A stretch of 64,000 bases of DNA from Bizionia paragorgiae (GTDB lineage Bacteria; Bacteroidota; Bacteroidia; Flavobacteriales; Flavobacteriaceae), in the NCBI RefSeq assembly GCF_900107625.1, contig NZ_FNQK01000013.1, positions 1 to 64,000 of the forward strand, written 5' to 3'. A program made the translations under genes and the position numbers. The notes below the pieces were generated by a model. That model was not told where the DNA came from. It did no database searches and saw only the letters and a program-made list of their open reading frames with translations. This document shows positions 1-8,445 of this stretch, piece by piece; the first letter of the stretch is position 1, and the number at the start of each line of letters is the position of its first letter.

Positions 1-1
1 G

Positions 2-328
2 GAACCTCTGATTTTTCATTCTGATAGAGGTATACAATATGCTAGTCAAAAATTCACCTCTATCATTAAAAACTATGATGGGCTAGTTAAGCAATCTATG
101 AGTCGTAAAGGAAACTGTTGGGATAACGCGGTGGCAGAATCCTTTTTTAAATCCTTAAAAGTAGAATGGGTATATAGGCACAATTATAAACGAAAATCTG
201 AAGCTGAATTATCTATCTTTCAGTGGATAGAAACATGGTACAATAATAAACGAAGACATTCCTTTTTAGGGAACAAAACTATCAAAGAATTTGAATTAGA
301 TATGTATAATCATGAACTAGCAGCTTAG
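2..328 (+). mobile_element. IS3-family transposase (OrfB), C-terminal part
   Basis: The open frame enters from the left edge, so the N-terminus is missing. It reads as the end of an IS3-family (IS150-like) DDE integrase: HSDRGIQYAS carries the second catalytic Asp, and SMSRKGNCWDNAVAESFF carries the final Glu, followed by the usual ETWYNNKRRHSFLG ending. The first ATG in frame (98) is internal and is not the real start. The stop is at 326-328. Whether the element is complete cannot be judged because its left part is outside the window. Family assignment is firm; the exact IS name is not recognised. Confidence 0.93.
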
Positions 329-366
329 TCATTCAACTAATTGTCCAGTTTTTTGTTGCAAGTCCA
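329..366 (+). repeat. Probable right terminal end of the IS3-family element
   Basis: Between the transposase stop and the resumption of the dehydrogenase frame lies non-coding sequence. Read on the minus strand from 366 it begins TGGACTTGCAACAAAAAACT, i.e. with the 5'-TG expected of IS3-family ends. The left inverted repeat is not in the window, so the boundary is an inference from the point where the downstream gene's homology appears to resume (about 367). Confidence 0.5.
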
Positions 367-1035
367 TTAGAAAAAGTAAAAAGCCTGTGTGACAATCAAG
401 AAAATATATCAGTTTTAACTTTAGACTTAGCTGAAACCGATACGCTCGCAGGTATTGCAGAACATGCCATTTCTATTTTCGGAAAAATTGATATGCTTAT
501 TAATAATGGCGGAATTAGTCAGCGCTCAGCAATTATTGAAACGACTATAGCCGTGGACAGAAAACTCATGGAGGTTGATTATTTAGGGACAGTGGCTTTA
601 AGCAAGGCCCTTCTACCTCATTTTGTTGCTCATAAATCGGGTCATTATGTTGTAGTTTCAAGTTTAATGGGAAAATTTAGCTCGCCATTTAGATCTGCTT
701 ACTGTGGAGCAAAACATGCTTTACATGGGTTTTTTGATGCCTTACGATTAGAACATGATGCCGATAATATTAAAGTCACTATGATTTGCCCTGGTTTTGT
801 AAATACGAATGTAGCAAGAAACGCACTAACTGCAGATGGAAGTAAACAAGAAGAACAAGATAGTATGACAGAAAATGGTTTGCAGGTCGATGTATTTACG
901 AAGAAAATGATTCGAGCTATCCGCAAAGAAAAATTTGAAGCTTATATAGGAAAAAAAGAAACACTTGGTGTGTACTTAAAACGGCTATCGCCAAGACTTC
1001 TTCACTATATGGTTTTACGAAGTAAAGTACGTTAA
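367..1035 (+). pseudogene. Short-chain dehydrogenase/reductase, 5'-truncated by the IS element
   Basis: An SDR-family oxidoreductase lacking its start and the N-terminal Rossmann TGxxxGxG nucleotide-binding motif. In frame from 367 it reads LEKVKSLC, then the SDR motif around LINNGG, the catalytic Ser in VVVSSLMG, and the YxxxK pair in SAYCGAKHAL. The first ATG is at 493 (180 aa), well inside the domain, so any product would lack the cofactor-binding half. The 3' part is intact, so the disruption looks recent. The original substrate cannot be inferred. Confidence 0.85.
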
Positions 1036-1063
1036 GCTTGCTAGCAGGAGTATTAAAAAAATA

Positions 1064-1104
1064 AAAACCTTATAGCTGTAGTTTGCACTAGTCTATAAGG
1101 TTTT
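1064..1104. terminator. Bidirectional hairpin terminator between convergent genes
   Basis: Perfect 12-bp inverted repeat AAAACCTTATAG (1064-1075) / CTATAAGGTTTT (1093-1104), with T-rich sequence on each exit side. It separates the plus-strand SDR remnant from the minus-strand UPF0173 hydrolase. Confidence 0.8.
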
Positions 1105-1127
1105 CATTTAAATTGTAAAAGCGTTTC

Positions 1128-1805
1128 CTAAAGCTCTATACTCTCGCCTATTTCTAATAACATAAGATCTTTATTTTTATCAAAGAACATACGTTTTGCC
1201 TTTTCATGATCTATTTCAATATATCCAAAAGTATCAAAGTGATAGCCTAATATTTTGTCGCACTGCACAAAATCACTAGCAATAATAGCATCTTTAATTC
1301 CCATCGTAAAATTATCTCCAATAGGTAAAATCGCTAAATCTAACTGTGTTTGCATAGGAATAAGCTTCATATCAAAAGTTAAAGCAGTATCTCCAGCTAT
1401 ATAAATATTTTTATGCTCGCCTTCTATAACAAAGCCACCTGGCTGTCCGCCATATTTCCCATCTGGAAAAGAAGAGGTGTGAATAGCATTTACGTATTTT
1501 AGTTTTCCGAATTCGAAATCCCACGACCCTCCGTGATTCATTGGGTGTCCTTCTAGTCCTAAAGCTTGAAAATGAGACACTATTTCAAAGTTAGAAACAA
1601 TAACTGCATCTGTACGTTTTGCAATAGCTTCAACATCTAGAATATGATCTTGATGCGCGTGCGTTAGCAAAATATAATCGGCTTTTAAATCATCTATATT
1701 TATATGAGAAGCTTTTGGGTTTCCTGTAATAAACGGATCTACTAAAATATGTATATCCTCTATTTGTATTCCTAAACTGGCGTGGCCATAAAATGTGATT
1801 TTCAT
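1128..1805 (-). CDS. UPF0173-type metal-dependent hydrolase (metallo-beta-lactamase fold)
   Basis: A 225-aa metallo-beta-lactamase-fold protein of the UPF0173/YtkL type. The opening MKITFYGHAS and the metal-binding motif THAHQDH (H49, H51, D53, H54) are clear, with later conserved histidines near IHTS and AGDTA. Its length is normal for the family. The substrate is unknown in most bacteria. It is the last minus-strand gene of the menaquinone block, 94 nt downstream of menA and possibly co-transcribed; a role in menaquinone synthesis is not implied by sequence. A hairpin terminator follows at 1064-1104. Confidence 0.85.
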   Translation of the reverse strand: MKITFYGHASLGIQIEDIHILVDPFITGNPKASHINIDDLKADYILLTHAHQDHILDVEAIAKRTDAVIVSNFEIVSHFQALGLEGHPMNHGGSWDFEFGKLKYVNAIHTSSFPDGKYGGQPGGFVIEGEHKNIYIAGDTALTFDMKLIPMQTQLDLAILPIGDNFTMGIKDAIIASDFVQCDKILGYHFDTFGYIEIDHEKAKRMFFDKNKDLMLLEIGESIEL

Positions 1806-1899
1806 ATATAAATTTTTTAAAAAAGAAAATTACAAAAAACTTCAGACCTACTATAATATACTTCTGGGTTTTTCTAATTGTAAAAATAGATTTATAAAA

Positions 1900-2802
1900 C
1901 TATATCAAATGTCCTAAACCCAATAAAACAGATAACAATACTGTTGTAAGTGCTAACTTTTTTAATTCTGGATCTAATTCTTTAGGAATCGTATTATTTT
2001 TTACTGTAATGATATGTTTAATTAACGGTAGGTAGGCTATTACAAACAGCAAATTGTATGGCGAAGTATAATACAAAACACCAAATAGTGACGCTGTAAA
2101 TAGTGCTCCAACGATTAAAAAGTAATGGTATTTTTTCGATCCTTCAGCGCCTAATTTAACAGCCTTAGTGATTTTATTTGATTTAATATCACTTTCTATA
2201 TCGCGCATATTATTAAGGTTTAACACTCCTGTACTTAGCAAACCAATAGTAATTGCAGGTAAAAACACCACGTGATCTATTTGTTTAGCAAACAAGAAAT
2301 ACCCTCCTATAACACTGACCAATCCGAAAAACAGAAATACGAAAATATCCCCCAATCCTCTATAACCATAGGCACTATCGCCTACCGTATATTTAATGGC
2401 CGCGACTACAGAGAGAACGCCTAACACAAAAAACAAAAAGATTAACAATAGGTTTTCAGAACCAAAGGCCATAAAAATTAAAAGTACTGTAAGCACAATA
2501 CTAATAAATACATTAAGTCGTATCGCATTAAGCATACTTTGTGGTGAAATGGCACCACTTTGTAACCCGCGTTCTGGACCAATCCTATCGTTATTATCTG
2601 TGCCTTTAACACCATCACCATAATCATTGGCGAGGTTAGAAAGTATTTGATAACTTAAGGTTACCCCAATAGCCAGCAGAAAGATGCCCCAATCGAAGAC
2701 ACCATTATATTCGGCCAAACAGCCGGCTACAATAATCCCTGATATTGATAGCGGTAAGGTTCGTAATCGCATTGCAGATAACCATACGGAGACTCTATTC
2801 AT
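1900..2802 (-). CDS. menA: 1,4-dihydroxy-2-naphthoate polyprenyltransferase
   Basis: UbiA-superfamily integral membrane prenyltransferase that attaches the polyprenyl tail to DHNA, giving demethylmenaquinone. Length is 300 aa with about eight hydrophobic segments. Both aspartate-rich motifs are visible: NLANDYGDGVKGTDN near residues 60-75 and NNMRDIESDIKSNK near 195-210. It starts 10 nt after the stop of menB, which supports co-transcription and the menaquinone rather than heme or ubiquinone branch of the family. Confidence 0.93.
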   Translation of the reverse strand: MNRVSVWLSAMRLRTLPLSISGIIVAGCLAEYNGVFDWGIFLLAIGVTLSYQILSNLANDYGDGVKGTDNNDRIGPERGLQSGAISPQSMLNAIRLNVFISIVLTVLLIFMAFGSENLLLIFLFFVLGVLSVVAAIKYTVGDSAYGYRGLGDIFVFLFFGLVSVIGGYFLFAKQIDHVVFLPAITIGLLSTGVLNLNNMRDIESDIKSNKITKAVKLGAEGSKKYHYFLIVGALFTASLFGVLYYTSPYNLLFVIAYLPLIKHIITVKNNTIPKELDPELKKLALTTVLLSVLLGLGHLI

Positions 2803-2812
2803 AAGTTACCGA

Positions 2813-3652
2813 CTATGGGATCCACTGTTTTGGAAAGTTAGGTTTTCTTTTCTCTAAAAACGCATCTCTACCTTCTTTAGCTTCATCGGTCATATACGCT
2901 AAGCGTGTTGCTTCACCAGCAAATACTTGCTGACCAACCATACCATCGTCTGTTAAATTCATTGCGAACTTAAGCATTTTAATAGATGTAGGGGACTTGG
3001 CTAAAATTTCTTGAGCCCACTCGTAAGCGGTTATTTCTAATTTATCATGAGGGATTACGGCATTCACCATTCCCATTTCGTAAGCTTCTTGTGCTGAATA
3101 GTCGCGACCTAAAAAGAAAATTTCACGCGCTTTTTTCTGGCCCACCATTTTTGCTAAGTAAGCAGAACCATAACCACCATCAAAGCTAGTTACATCTGCA
3201 TCTGTTTGCTTAAAAATAGCATGTTCTTTACTGGCAAGTGTTAAATCGCAAACCACATGTAAACTATGACCTCCACCAACAGCCCATCCTGGAACTACAG
3301 CGATAACAGCTTTTGGCATAAAACGGATAAGACGTTGTACTTCTAATATGTTTAAACGGTGGTAACCATCTTCACCAACATAGCCTTGATGACCTCTTGC
3401 CTTTTGATCTCCACCCGAACAAAACGAATATATGCCATCTTTTGTTGAAGGACCTTCAGCAGATAATAAAACAACACCAATATTAGTATCTTCTTGCGCA
3501 TCGTAAAATGCTTCATACAATTCTTTGGTTGTTTTTGGTCTAAATGCGTTTCTTACATTTGGTCTGTTAAAAGCAATTCGTGCTACTCCGTTACATTTAT
3601 TATAAGTGATGTCTTCAAAGTCTTTAACTTTTATCCATTTAATTTCGCTCAT
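2813..3652 (-). CDS. menB: 1,4-dihydroxy-2-naphthoyl-CoA synthase
   Basis: Crotonase-fold enzyme that cyclises o-succinylbenzoyl-CoA to DHNA-CoA in the cytoplasm. It has 279 aa, the usual length. Family signatures are FCSGGDQKARG (oxyanion-hole region), AVVPGWAVGGGHSLHVVCD and SFDGGYGSAYLAKMVG with the active-site Asp. The C-terminus ends KPNFPKQWIP, typical of MenB. It lies directly upstream of menA on the minus strand. Confidence 0.97.
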   Translation of the reverse strand: MSEIKWIKVKDFEDITYNKCNGVARIAFNRPNVRNAFRPKTTKELYEAFYDAQEDTNIGVVLLSAEGPSTKDGIYSFCSGGDQKARGHQGYVGEDGYHRLNILEVQRLIRFMPKAVIAVVPGWAVGGGHSLHVVCDLTLASKEHAIFKQTDADVTSFDGGYGSAYLAKMVGQKKAREIFFLGRDYSAQEAYEMGMVNAVIPHDKLEITAYEWAQEILAKSPTSIKMLKFAMNLTDDGMVGQQVFAGEATRLAYMTDEAKEGRDAFLEKRKPNFPKQWIP

Positions 3653-3706
3653 TGTTTTCTGTTTTATTGAACACTAAAAATCACAAATCAATAGGTTGTG
3701 ATTGGT

Positions 3707-4537
3707 TTAATTTAAATAAATCCCATCCGGTTTAATGGTAATTGTTTTTTCTTTATATAACGATCCGATCGCCTTCTTAAAAAGTTTTTTACTCATCTGA
3801 AGTGTGTCTTTAATAGCTTCAGGAGAAGACTTATCATTTAAAGGAAGAAACCCCGAATTATTTTGAAGTTCTTCAACTATTTTTTGCGCGTTCGGCTCGA
3901 TATTTCTATACCCTATTTGGCCTAAAGTAATATCAATTTTATTACCGGGTCTAATTTTTTTAACGATCCCTTTAAGGTTATCGCCAATACTTAAATCTGT
4001 ATAAATATTATCTTTATAGATTAATCCCGCATGCTTGTTATTTACAATAACATTCATCCCTATATCACTAGGGTGAGAAACAATTAAATCGACCTCATCA
4101 AACTCTTCAACTGTCAATTCTGAATTGTCTAAAAAGCGATTGGTTTTACTAGACGCTACTAAACGTTCTGTTTTCTCATCTAAATAACAGTGTACGAGGT
4201 ACCATCCTCCTTTTTTCATTGGGAAGGCTTGTTCTTTAAATGGGCAAAACAGCTCTTTAACCATTCCCCAATCTAAAAACGCACCGTGTGGTGTCACTGC
4301 ATTACAACGTAAAACAGCAAATTGGTCTCTTAAAATATAGGGTTTGTCGGTTACAGCAACCAAACGCTCGTTATTATCTAAATAAATAAAAACCTCTATA
4401 GAATCTCCTATTTCAAAGGTTTCGGGAACGTATCGGTTGGGTAACAACACTTCATTTTCATCTTCATCGCCCAAGAATAATCCTGGCTCTGTATCTCTTA
4501 AAATTTCAAGAGTATTATATTTTCCTACTTGTATCAT
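3707..4537 (-). CDS. CvfB-like S1-domain RNA-binding protein
   Basis: A 276-aa protein resembling the CvfB/YitL family: repeated S1-like beta-barrel modules (about residues 1-60, 65-130 and 145-210) followed by a C-terminal winged-helix-like segment (about 220-276, SPEAIKDTLQMSKKLFKKAIGSLY). Family members bind RNA and affect virulence-factor or translational control in Firmicutes; its role here is not known. A -7 match TATCTTTG (4542-4549, minus strand) ends only five bases before the ATG, so the mRNA may be nearly leaderless. It sits in the menaquinone block, 54 nt from menB. Confidence 0.8.
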   Translation of the reverse strand: MIQVGKYNTLEILRDTEPGLFLGDEDENEVLLPNRYVPETFEIGDSIEVFIYLDNNERLVAVTDKPYILRDQFAVLRCNAVTPHGAFLDWGMVKELFCPFKEQAFPMKKGGWYLVHCYLDEKTERLVASSKTNRFLDNSELTVEEFDEVDLIVSHPSDIGMNVIVNNKHAGLIYKDNIYTDLSIGDNLKGIVKKIRPGNKIDITLGQIGYRNIEPNAQKIVEELQNNSGFLPLNDKSSPEAIKDTLQMSKKLFKKAIGSLYKEKTITIKPDGIYLN

Positions 4538-4541
4538 TTTG

Positions 4542-4549
4542 CAAAGATA
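4542..4549 (-). promoter_or_regulatory. Candidate -7 element for the CvfB-like gene
   Basis: TATCTTTG on the minus strand fits the Bacteroidota -7 consensus TAnnTTTG. A -33-like GTTG lies 20 nt upstream (4570-4573), inside the hairpin of the preceding terminator. The start codon begins five bases downstream. Confidence 0.5.
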
Positions 4550-4561
4550 GTTATATAAAAA

Positions 4562-4589
4562 AAGCGTTACAACAAATGTTGCAACGCTT
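4562..4589 (-). terminator. Terminator after the DUF2853 gene
   Basis: Stem AAGCGTTACAAC / GTTGCAACGCTT (one mismatch) with loop AAAT, followed on the minus strand by a run of T. It closes the DUF2853 gene and separates it from the CvfB-like gene. Confidence 0.75.
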
Positions 4590-4609
4590 ATGGTAAATTA
4601 TTCTGTATT

Positions 4610-4951
4610 TTATTTATAAACAGATTCTTTTTTGAAGTGTTTAGCTAAAAGATAGTAAACAACAGCTCTATATTTATTTCTGTTTGAGCGTCCGTAAGTT
4701 TCCATAACTGAGTCAATTGCTTTATCTAACTCAGGACCATCATTAAGACCTAGTTTCTTGATTAAAAAGTTATTTTTAACCGTTAATAATTCAGACTCAT
4801 CACTCCCTGAAACAGTAGCTGCGTCTTTATTGTAAATTGAAGGTCCGCAACCAATAGTTACCTTAGTTAAAAAATCCATGTCTGGATTTACACCACATTT
4901 ATCTTTTAAATCTGCAGCATATTTAGTGATTAGTTCGTCACGCTTACTCAT
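4610..4951 (-). CDS. DUF2853 family protein
   Basis: A 113-aa soluble, mostly helical protein matching my recollection of DUF2853: MSKRDELITKYAADLK, then a central DMDFLTKVTIGCGPSIYNKD and a C-terminal NKYRAVVYYLLAKHF. No catalytic motif is evident and no function is established for the family. It lies between menD and the CvfB-like gene but has its own strong terminator, so it may be a separate transcription unit. Confidence 0.75.
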   Translation of the reverse strand: MSKRDELITKYAADLKDKCGVNPDMDFLTKVTIGCGPSIYNKDAATVSGSDESELLTVKNNFLIKKLGLNDGPELDKAIDSVMETYGRSNRNKYRAVVYYLLAKHFKKESVYK

Positions 4952-5054
4952 ATTTTATAATTTTTAAGTTAATTAATGTGTTTAAATATACGAATTATTA
5001 TGAAGTATTTTTCTTTAAATTAAAAAAATACTTAAAAAGTAATAAAAGCTTATT

Positions 5055-6776
5055 TTATTTAATAAAACTGAAGTATTTCAGCAATATTTCATCATTTTTT
5101 GTACTTGGTGTTGCTATTTCCATCACCCTTGGTTTATCCGATAAACTATAAAAATCTTCAAGGGCTAACTCCAGGTCGTTTTCATTAGTAATATAACGGT
5201 AATCCAAACCATAAAGGTCGCATAATGGCTTCGCCGTTAATTGGTGTTTAGTTTCAAAATAGGTATCAAAATTTTCAGTGTTTTTATGACCTGGTAAAAT
5301 TCTAAAGATGCCTCCACCATTATTATTAACTATAATTATTCTAAAATTCTTAGGTATATAATTATTCCACAAGGCATTGCTATCATAGAAAAAGCTAAGA
5401 TCTCCGGTAATAAAAACTGTTGGCTCCTTTGAAGCTACAGCTGCACCTACCGCCGTACTTGTACTACCATCTATACCACTCGTCCCCCGATTACAAAACA
5501 CCTTTAATGAGGGGTCTAAATCAAATAATTGCGCATAGCGTATCGCCGAGCTATTCCCGATTTGCAATTGATTATGACTCGGTATGCTTTTTAAAAGAAT
5601 ATTAAAAACTTTAAAATCTGAATACGGCATCTCCTTTACATAGTCCCTATGTTTTTCTCTTCGTTTTTCCATCTCGCTTAACCAAAATGATTGGTATGTG
5701 CTAGTTATTGGAGTTGTATGGTCTAAAAACTGTGAAAAAAATGTGTTTTCGGACATTTTAAATACCTTATTTAATATAAAGAAGGTGTCGTTGGCATTAT
5801 GTTCCCCAATATGCCAATGCTGTTTTGGTTGATAGGTGCGGAGAAATTGTTTAATTTTTTTGGAAATAACCAAACCTCCAAACGTAAGCAATACATCTGG
5901 CTTAAGAGCTTCAAACTCCGAAGGGGATAATGCACCGATTAACTTATCGATACTCGGTATAAAATTATTGTGATGAATATTCGATGTGCTTTCTGTAAGT
6001 ACCAGTACACTATCGTCTGCAGCCAAGCGATCCAAATACTGTTGTTCTATTTTATTTGGCTGATTAACACCAACCAACACCAATTTTCTTTGGGCTTGAT
6101 TCCAGTCCGAAATAAAAGACTTAAGATCTTCAGTCCCCATGTCATTCTCACTAGGCATTACATTCGCAGGTGCTACCGAAAGTGCATCAACCCGATCGTA
6201 AAGCGGTTCGTTAAACGGAATATTAATATGCACAGGACCTGGTTTCTGAATCGCCATGTTTAGCGCTTCATTAATTCCTTTTTCATTATTTTTTTGAATG
6301 ATTGCTTGTTGCTTTTCTCTATCAGTAACACATCCTATTTCAGCTTGCGACTCATTTTCATTTACATCTTCCACTAAATTCGCAGAATACAGAATATGAT
6401 TCTCAAAAACATTTTGCTGATTAATCGTTTGTCCGTCACCAATACCTATTCGTGATTGTGGTCTATCTGCCGATAGAACTACTAATGGAATATGGCTATA
6501 AAACGCTTCAGAAACGGCAGGGTAATAATTAAGTAAAGCACTTCCTGAGGTACAGACTACCGCTACAGGTTCTTGCAATTGCTGTGCGATTCCTAGGGCA
6601 AAAAATGCAGCACAGCGCTCATCGACAATACTATAACACTTAAAAAAAGGATCATGAGTAAAACCAATAGTTAGAGGTGCATTTCGACTTCCTGGCGATA
6701 ATACAATATGTTTAATACGTTTGGCTTTACAAAGGCTTAGAACCGTTTGTGCTAACGGAATTTTAGGGTAGGTCAT
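5055..6776 (-). CDS. menD: 2-succinyl-5-enolpyruvyl-6-hydroxy-3-cyclohexene-1-carboxylate synthase
   Basis: Thiamine-diphosphate enzyme that condenses isochorismate with 2-oxoglutarate-derived succinic semialdehyde (SEPHCHC synthase). It has 573 aa, the expected size. The N-terminal PYR domain shows LSPGSRNAPLT and VDERCAAFFALGIAQ (the ThDP-activating Glu); the C-terminal PP domain shows NRGTSGIDGSTSTAVGAA, the Mg/ThDP motif ITGDLSFFYD...NALWN, and VNNNGGGIF. It is downstream of menF by 53 nt on the same strand. Confidence 0.97.
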   Translation of the reverse strand: MTYPKIPLAQTVLSLCKAKRIKHIVLSPGSRNAPLTIGFTHDPFFKCYSIVDERCAAFFALGIAQQLQEPVAVVCTSGSALLNYYPAVSEAFYSHIPLVVLSADRPQSRIGIGDGQTINQQNVFENHILYSANLVEDVNENESQAEIGCVTDREKQQAIIQKNNEKGINEALNMAIQKPGPVHINIPFNEPLYDRVDALSVAPANVMPSENDMGTEDLKSFISDWNQAQRKLVLVGVNQPNKIEQQYLDRLAADDSVLVLTESTSNIHHNNFIPSIDKLIGALSPSEFEALKPDVLLTFGGLVISKKIKQFLRTYQPKQHWHIGEHNANDTFFILNKVFKMSENTFFSQFLDHTTPITSTYQSFWLSEMEKRREKHRDYVKEMPYSDFKVFNILLKSIPSHNQLQIGNSSAIRYAQLFDLDPSLKVFCNRGTSGIDGSTSTAVGAAVASKEPTVFITGDLSFFYDSNALWNNYIPKNFRIIIVNNNGGGIFRILPGHKNTENFDTYFETKHQLTAKPLCDLYGLDYRYITNENDLELALEDFYSLSDKPRVMEIATPSTKNDEILLKYFSFIK

Positions 6777-6829
6777 AGGATAAAAAATCGAAGCGTAAAT
6801 TTACGGAAAAGGCGAACGATTTAAAATTT

Positions 6830-7948
6830 TTACAGACTATTTTTAATGGTTCTAGATTTATTAATGGTTTCCTCCCACTCTGATTCCGGATCCGAACTGG
6901 TTGTTATTCCGCCACCCACATAAATATAGCCTTCATGTTCTTTAAGCTGCATACAGCGCAGGTTTACAAACAGATTCGACACTGTTTTCACTGTTCCGTA
7001 GGCGCTATTTTCTACATTTCGCAACTTAGGGTTTCTATTGATTTTCACTTTTTTATTTAACTCACCCAAAAAGCCAGCATAAAACTCGCGGCGGTAATTT
7101 TCATTTTCTAAAATAAAAGCTTTAGCCAATAGCTTAGGGTAACCACAAACTGCAGGCGTAGGATGCAAGGCACCAATTACCGATTGCAAATCTAAATGAC
7201 GTGAGTTGGAGCGTCCTGAAATCTCCGTTTTTAAGTGTAAAACACCTCCTGCTCGAACGGTTTGTAAGTCGGATACTTCCAAGCGATCGGAAACCCCTTG
7301 CAAACTAGACGTGATAAACTGGGTTACAATATGTTGTTCTTCTTTTTCCTTCTCTTGCCATTCTACAGCTTCTGTATCCTTATACTTTTGAGTTCCTGCT
7401 AACGACATGGTTTTAAAGCGATTCCCCTCGGTTTTTAATAAGGTTTCGGGAGTAGCACCTAACCACAATCCTATTTTAGGGTGATACCAACAATATACAT
7501 ATGCAGTTCTATAGTTAGACAGTAAGCGCTTGTAGATCGCCAAAAAATCTTCTGCTTTGACCTCTACCATCTCCTTGCGCGATAGGACTACTTTTTGAAA
7601 GTTACCAGCTTTCATAGATTCAATTGCTTTTTCTACAACAGCAATATGAGCTTCCTTATCGGCTAAGGTAGCAGTATCCTTACTTTTTGATTTTAAAGAC
7701 ACCTCATCATAGTTTACAGTAACTGAAAAAGCTTCAGAATTAGCGAATGGGAGTAACACTGTTTTTTGCTCACTATCGAAAGGAGCGAAAACAAAACCAC
7801 TTTCGCTATAATCGGTCGTATAATAAACGGTATCATCCGTTTGAAATACCCCTTTAAGCTCTGTCGCATTGGGTTCTCGATATAATACAAAAGGTAAGGC
7901 CTCGTTAAAATACGTTTCGGCACTTTCTAAGAGTGAACTAAAAGTCAT
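6830..7948 (-). CDS. menF: Isochorismate synthase
   Basis: Chorismate-binding enzyme that converts chorismate to isochorismate, the entry to menaquinone synthesis. It has 372 aa, somewhat short at the N-terminus, as is usual for MenF/EntC-type proteins in this phylum. Motifs: KVVLSRKE, LGATPETLL, MSLAGT, SVIGALHPTPAVCGYP, and the C-terminal YVGGGITTSSDPESEWEET. Its place directly upstream of menD favours MenF over a siderophore EntC. It starts 17 nt after the thioesterase stop. Confidence 0.93.
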   Translation of the reverse strand: MTFSSLLESAETYFNEALPFVLYREPNATELKGVFQTDDTVYYTTDYSESGFVFAPFDSEQKTVLLPFANSEAFSVTVNYDEVSLKSKSKDTATLADKEAHIAVVEKAIESMKAGNFQKVVLSRKEMVEVKAEDFLAIYKRLLSNYRTAYVYCWYHPKIGLWLGATPETLLKTEGNRFKTMSLAGTQKYKDTEAVEWQEKEKEEQHIVTQFITSSLQGVSDRLEVSDLQTVRAGGVLHLKTEISGRSNSRHLDLQSVIGALHPTPAVCGYPKLLAKAFILENENYRREFYAGFLGELNKKVKINRNPKLRNVENSAYGTVKTVSNLFVNLRCMQLKEHEGYIYVGGGITTSSDPESEWEETINKSRTIKNSL

Positions 7949-7965
7949 AATTTTCCAGTTAATAT

Positions 7966-8394
7966 TTACTTTTTCCTAGGTAAAGAAATAGTTGAGAGTC
8001 TGCAAATAGACACTAAATTATCATCGTCATCGGTGACTCTAATATCTAATAACTGAGTAGTTTTTCCTTTATGTAAAAAGGTTGCTTTGGCATAAATAAA
8101 TCCTTCTGTAACACTTTTTAGGTGATTGGCAGTAATTTCTGTACCGCGGACAAATTTATTGGTAACATCCAGAAAAATATGCGATGCAAAACTACCTACA
8201 CTTTCGGCCAAGGCAGCGGTTGCACCACCATGTAGCACCCCGTCCGGTTGATATACTCTTGAGTTTACTGGCATTCTAGCCACTAAAAAGTCTGGACCAT
8301 AATCTACCATTTCAATGTTTAATGTTTCCATTAATGTATTCTTAGAGGCAGCATTTGCTTTTGCTAATATTTCAGCTTTAGATAAATTCATCAA
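7966..8394 (-). CDS. Hotdog-fold thioesterase, probable DHNA-CoA thioesterase
   Basis: A 142-aa PaaI/YdiI-type hotdog thioesterase. The motif HGGATAALAESVGSFAS matches the catalytic helix of YdiI/MenI (HGGxxxxLAESxGS, with the catalytic Glu). As first gene of the men block, adjacent to menF, it is likely to hydrolyse DHNA-CoA to DHNA, the step between MenB and MenA. The family is promiscuous, so the substrate is inferred mainly from context. Confidence 0.82.
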   Translation of the reverse strand: MMNLSKAEILAKANAASKNTLMETLNIEMVDYGPDFLVARMPVNSRVYQPDGVLHGGATAALAESVGSFASHIFLDVTNKFVRGTEITANHLKSVTEGFIYAKATFLHKGKTTQLLDIRVTDDDDNLVSICRLSTISLPRKK

Positions 8395-8401
8395 ATTACA
8401 G

Positions 8402-8409
8402 TATTTTTG
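8402..8409 (+). promoter_or_regulatory. Candidate -7 element for the alpha/beta hydrolase gene
   Basis: TATTTTTG matches TAnnTTTG and overlaps an in-frame TTG codon at 8407. This argues that the TTG is not the translation start and that the ATG at 8446 is. Confidence 0.5.
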
Positions 8410-8445
8410 TTGTGTAAAAATACAAAACCAAAGCCTAAGCCTAAA

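Noticed and set aside
98-328. ATG 98 as the start of a separate 76-aa gene
   Set aside because: The frame is open to the left edge and the upstream part encodes the conserved HSDRG segment of the same transposase.
8407-8445. TTG 8407 as the start of the alpha/beta hydrolase
   Set aside because: It lies in a TAnnTTTG promoter match, and the added residues are a low-complexity Lys-Pro run.
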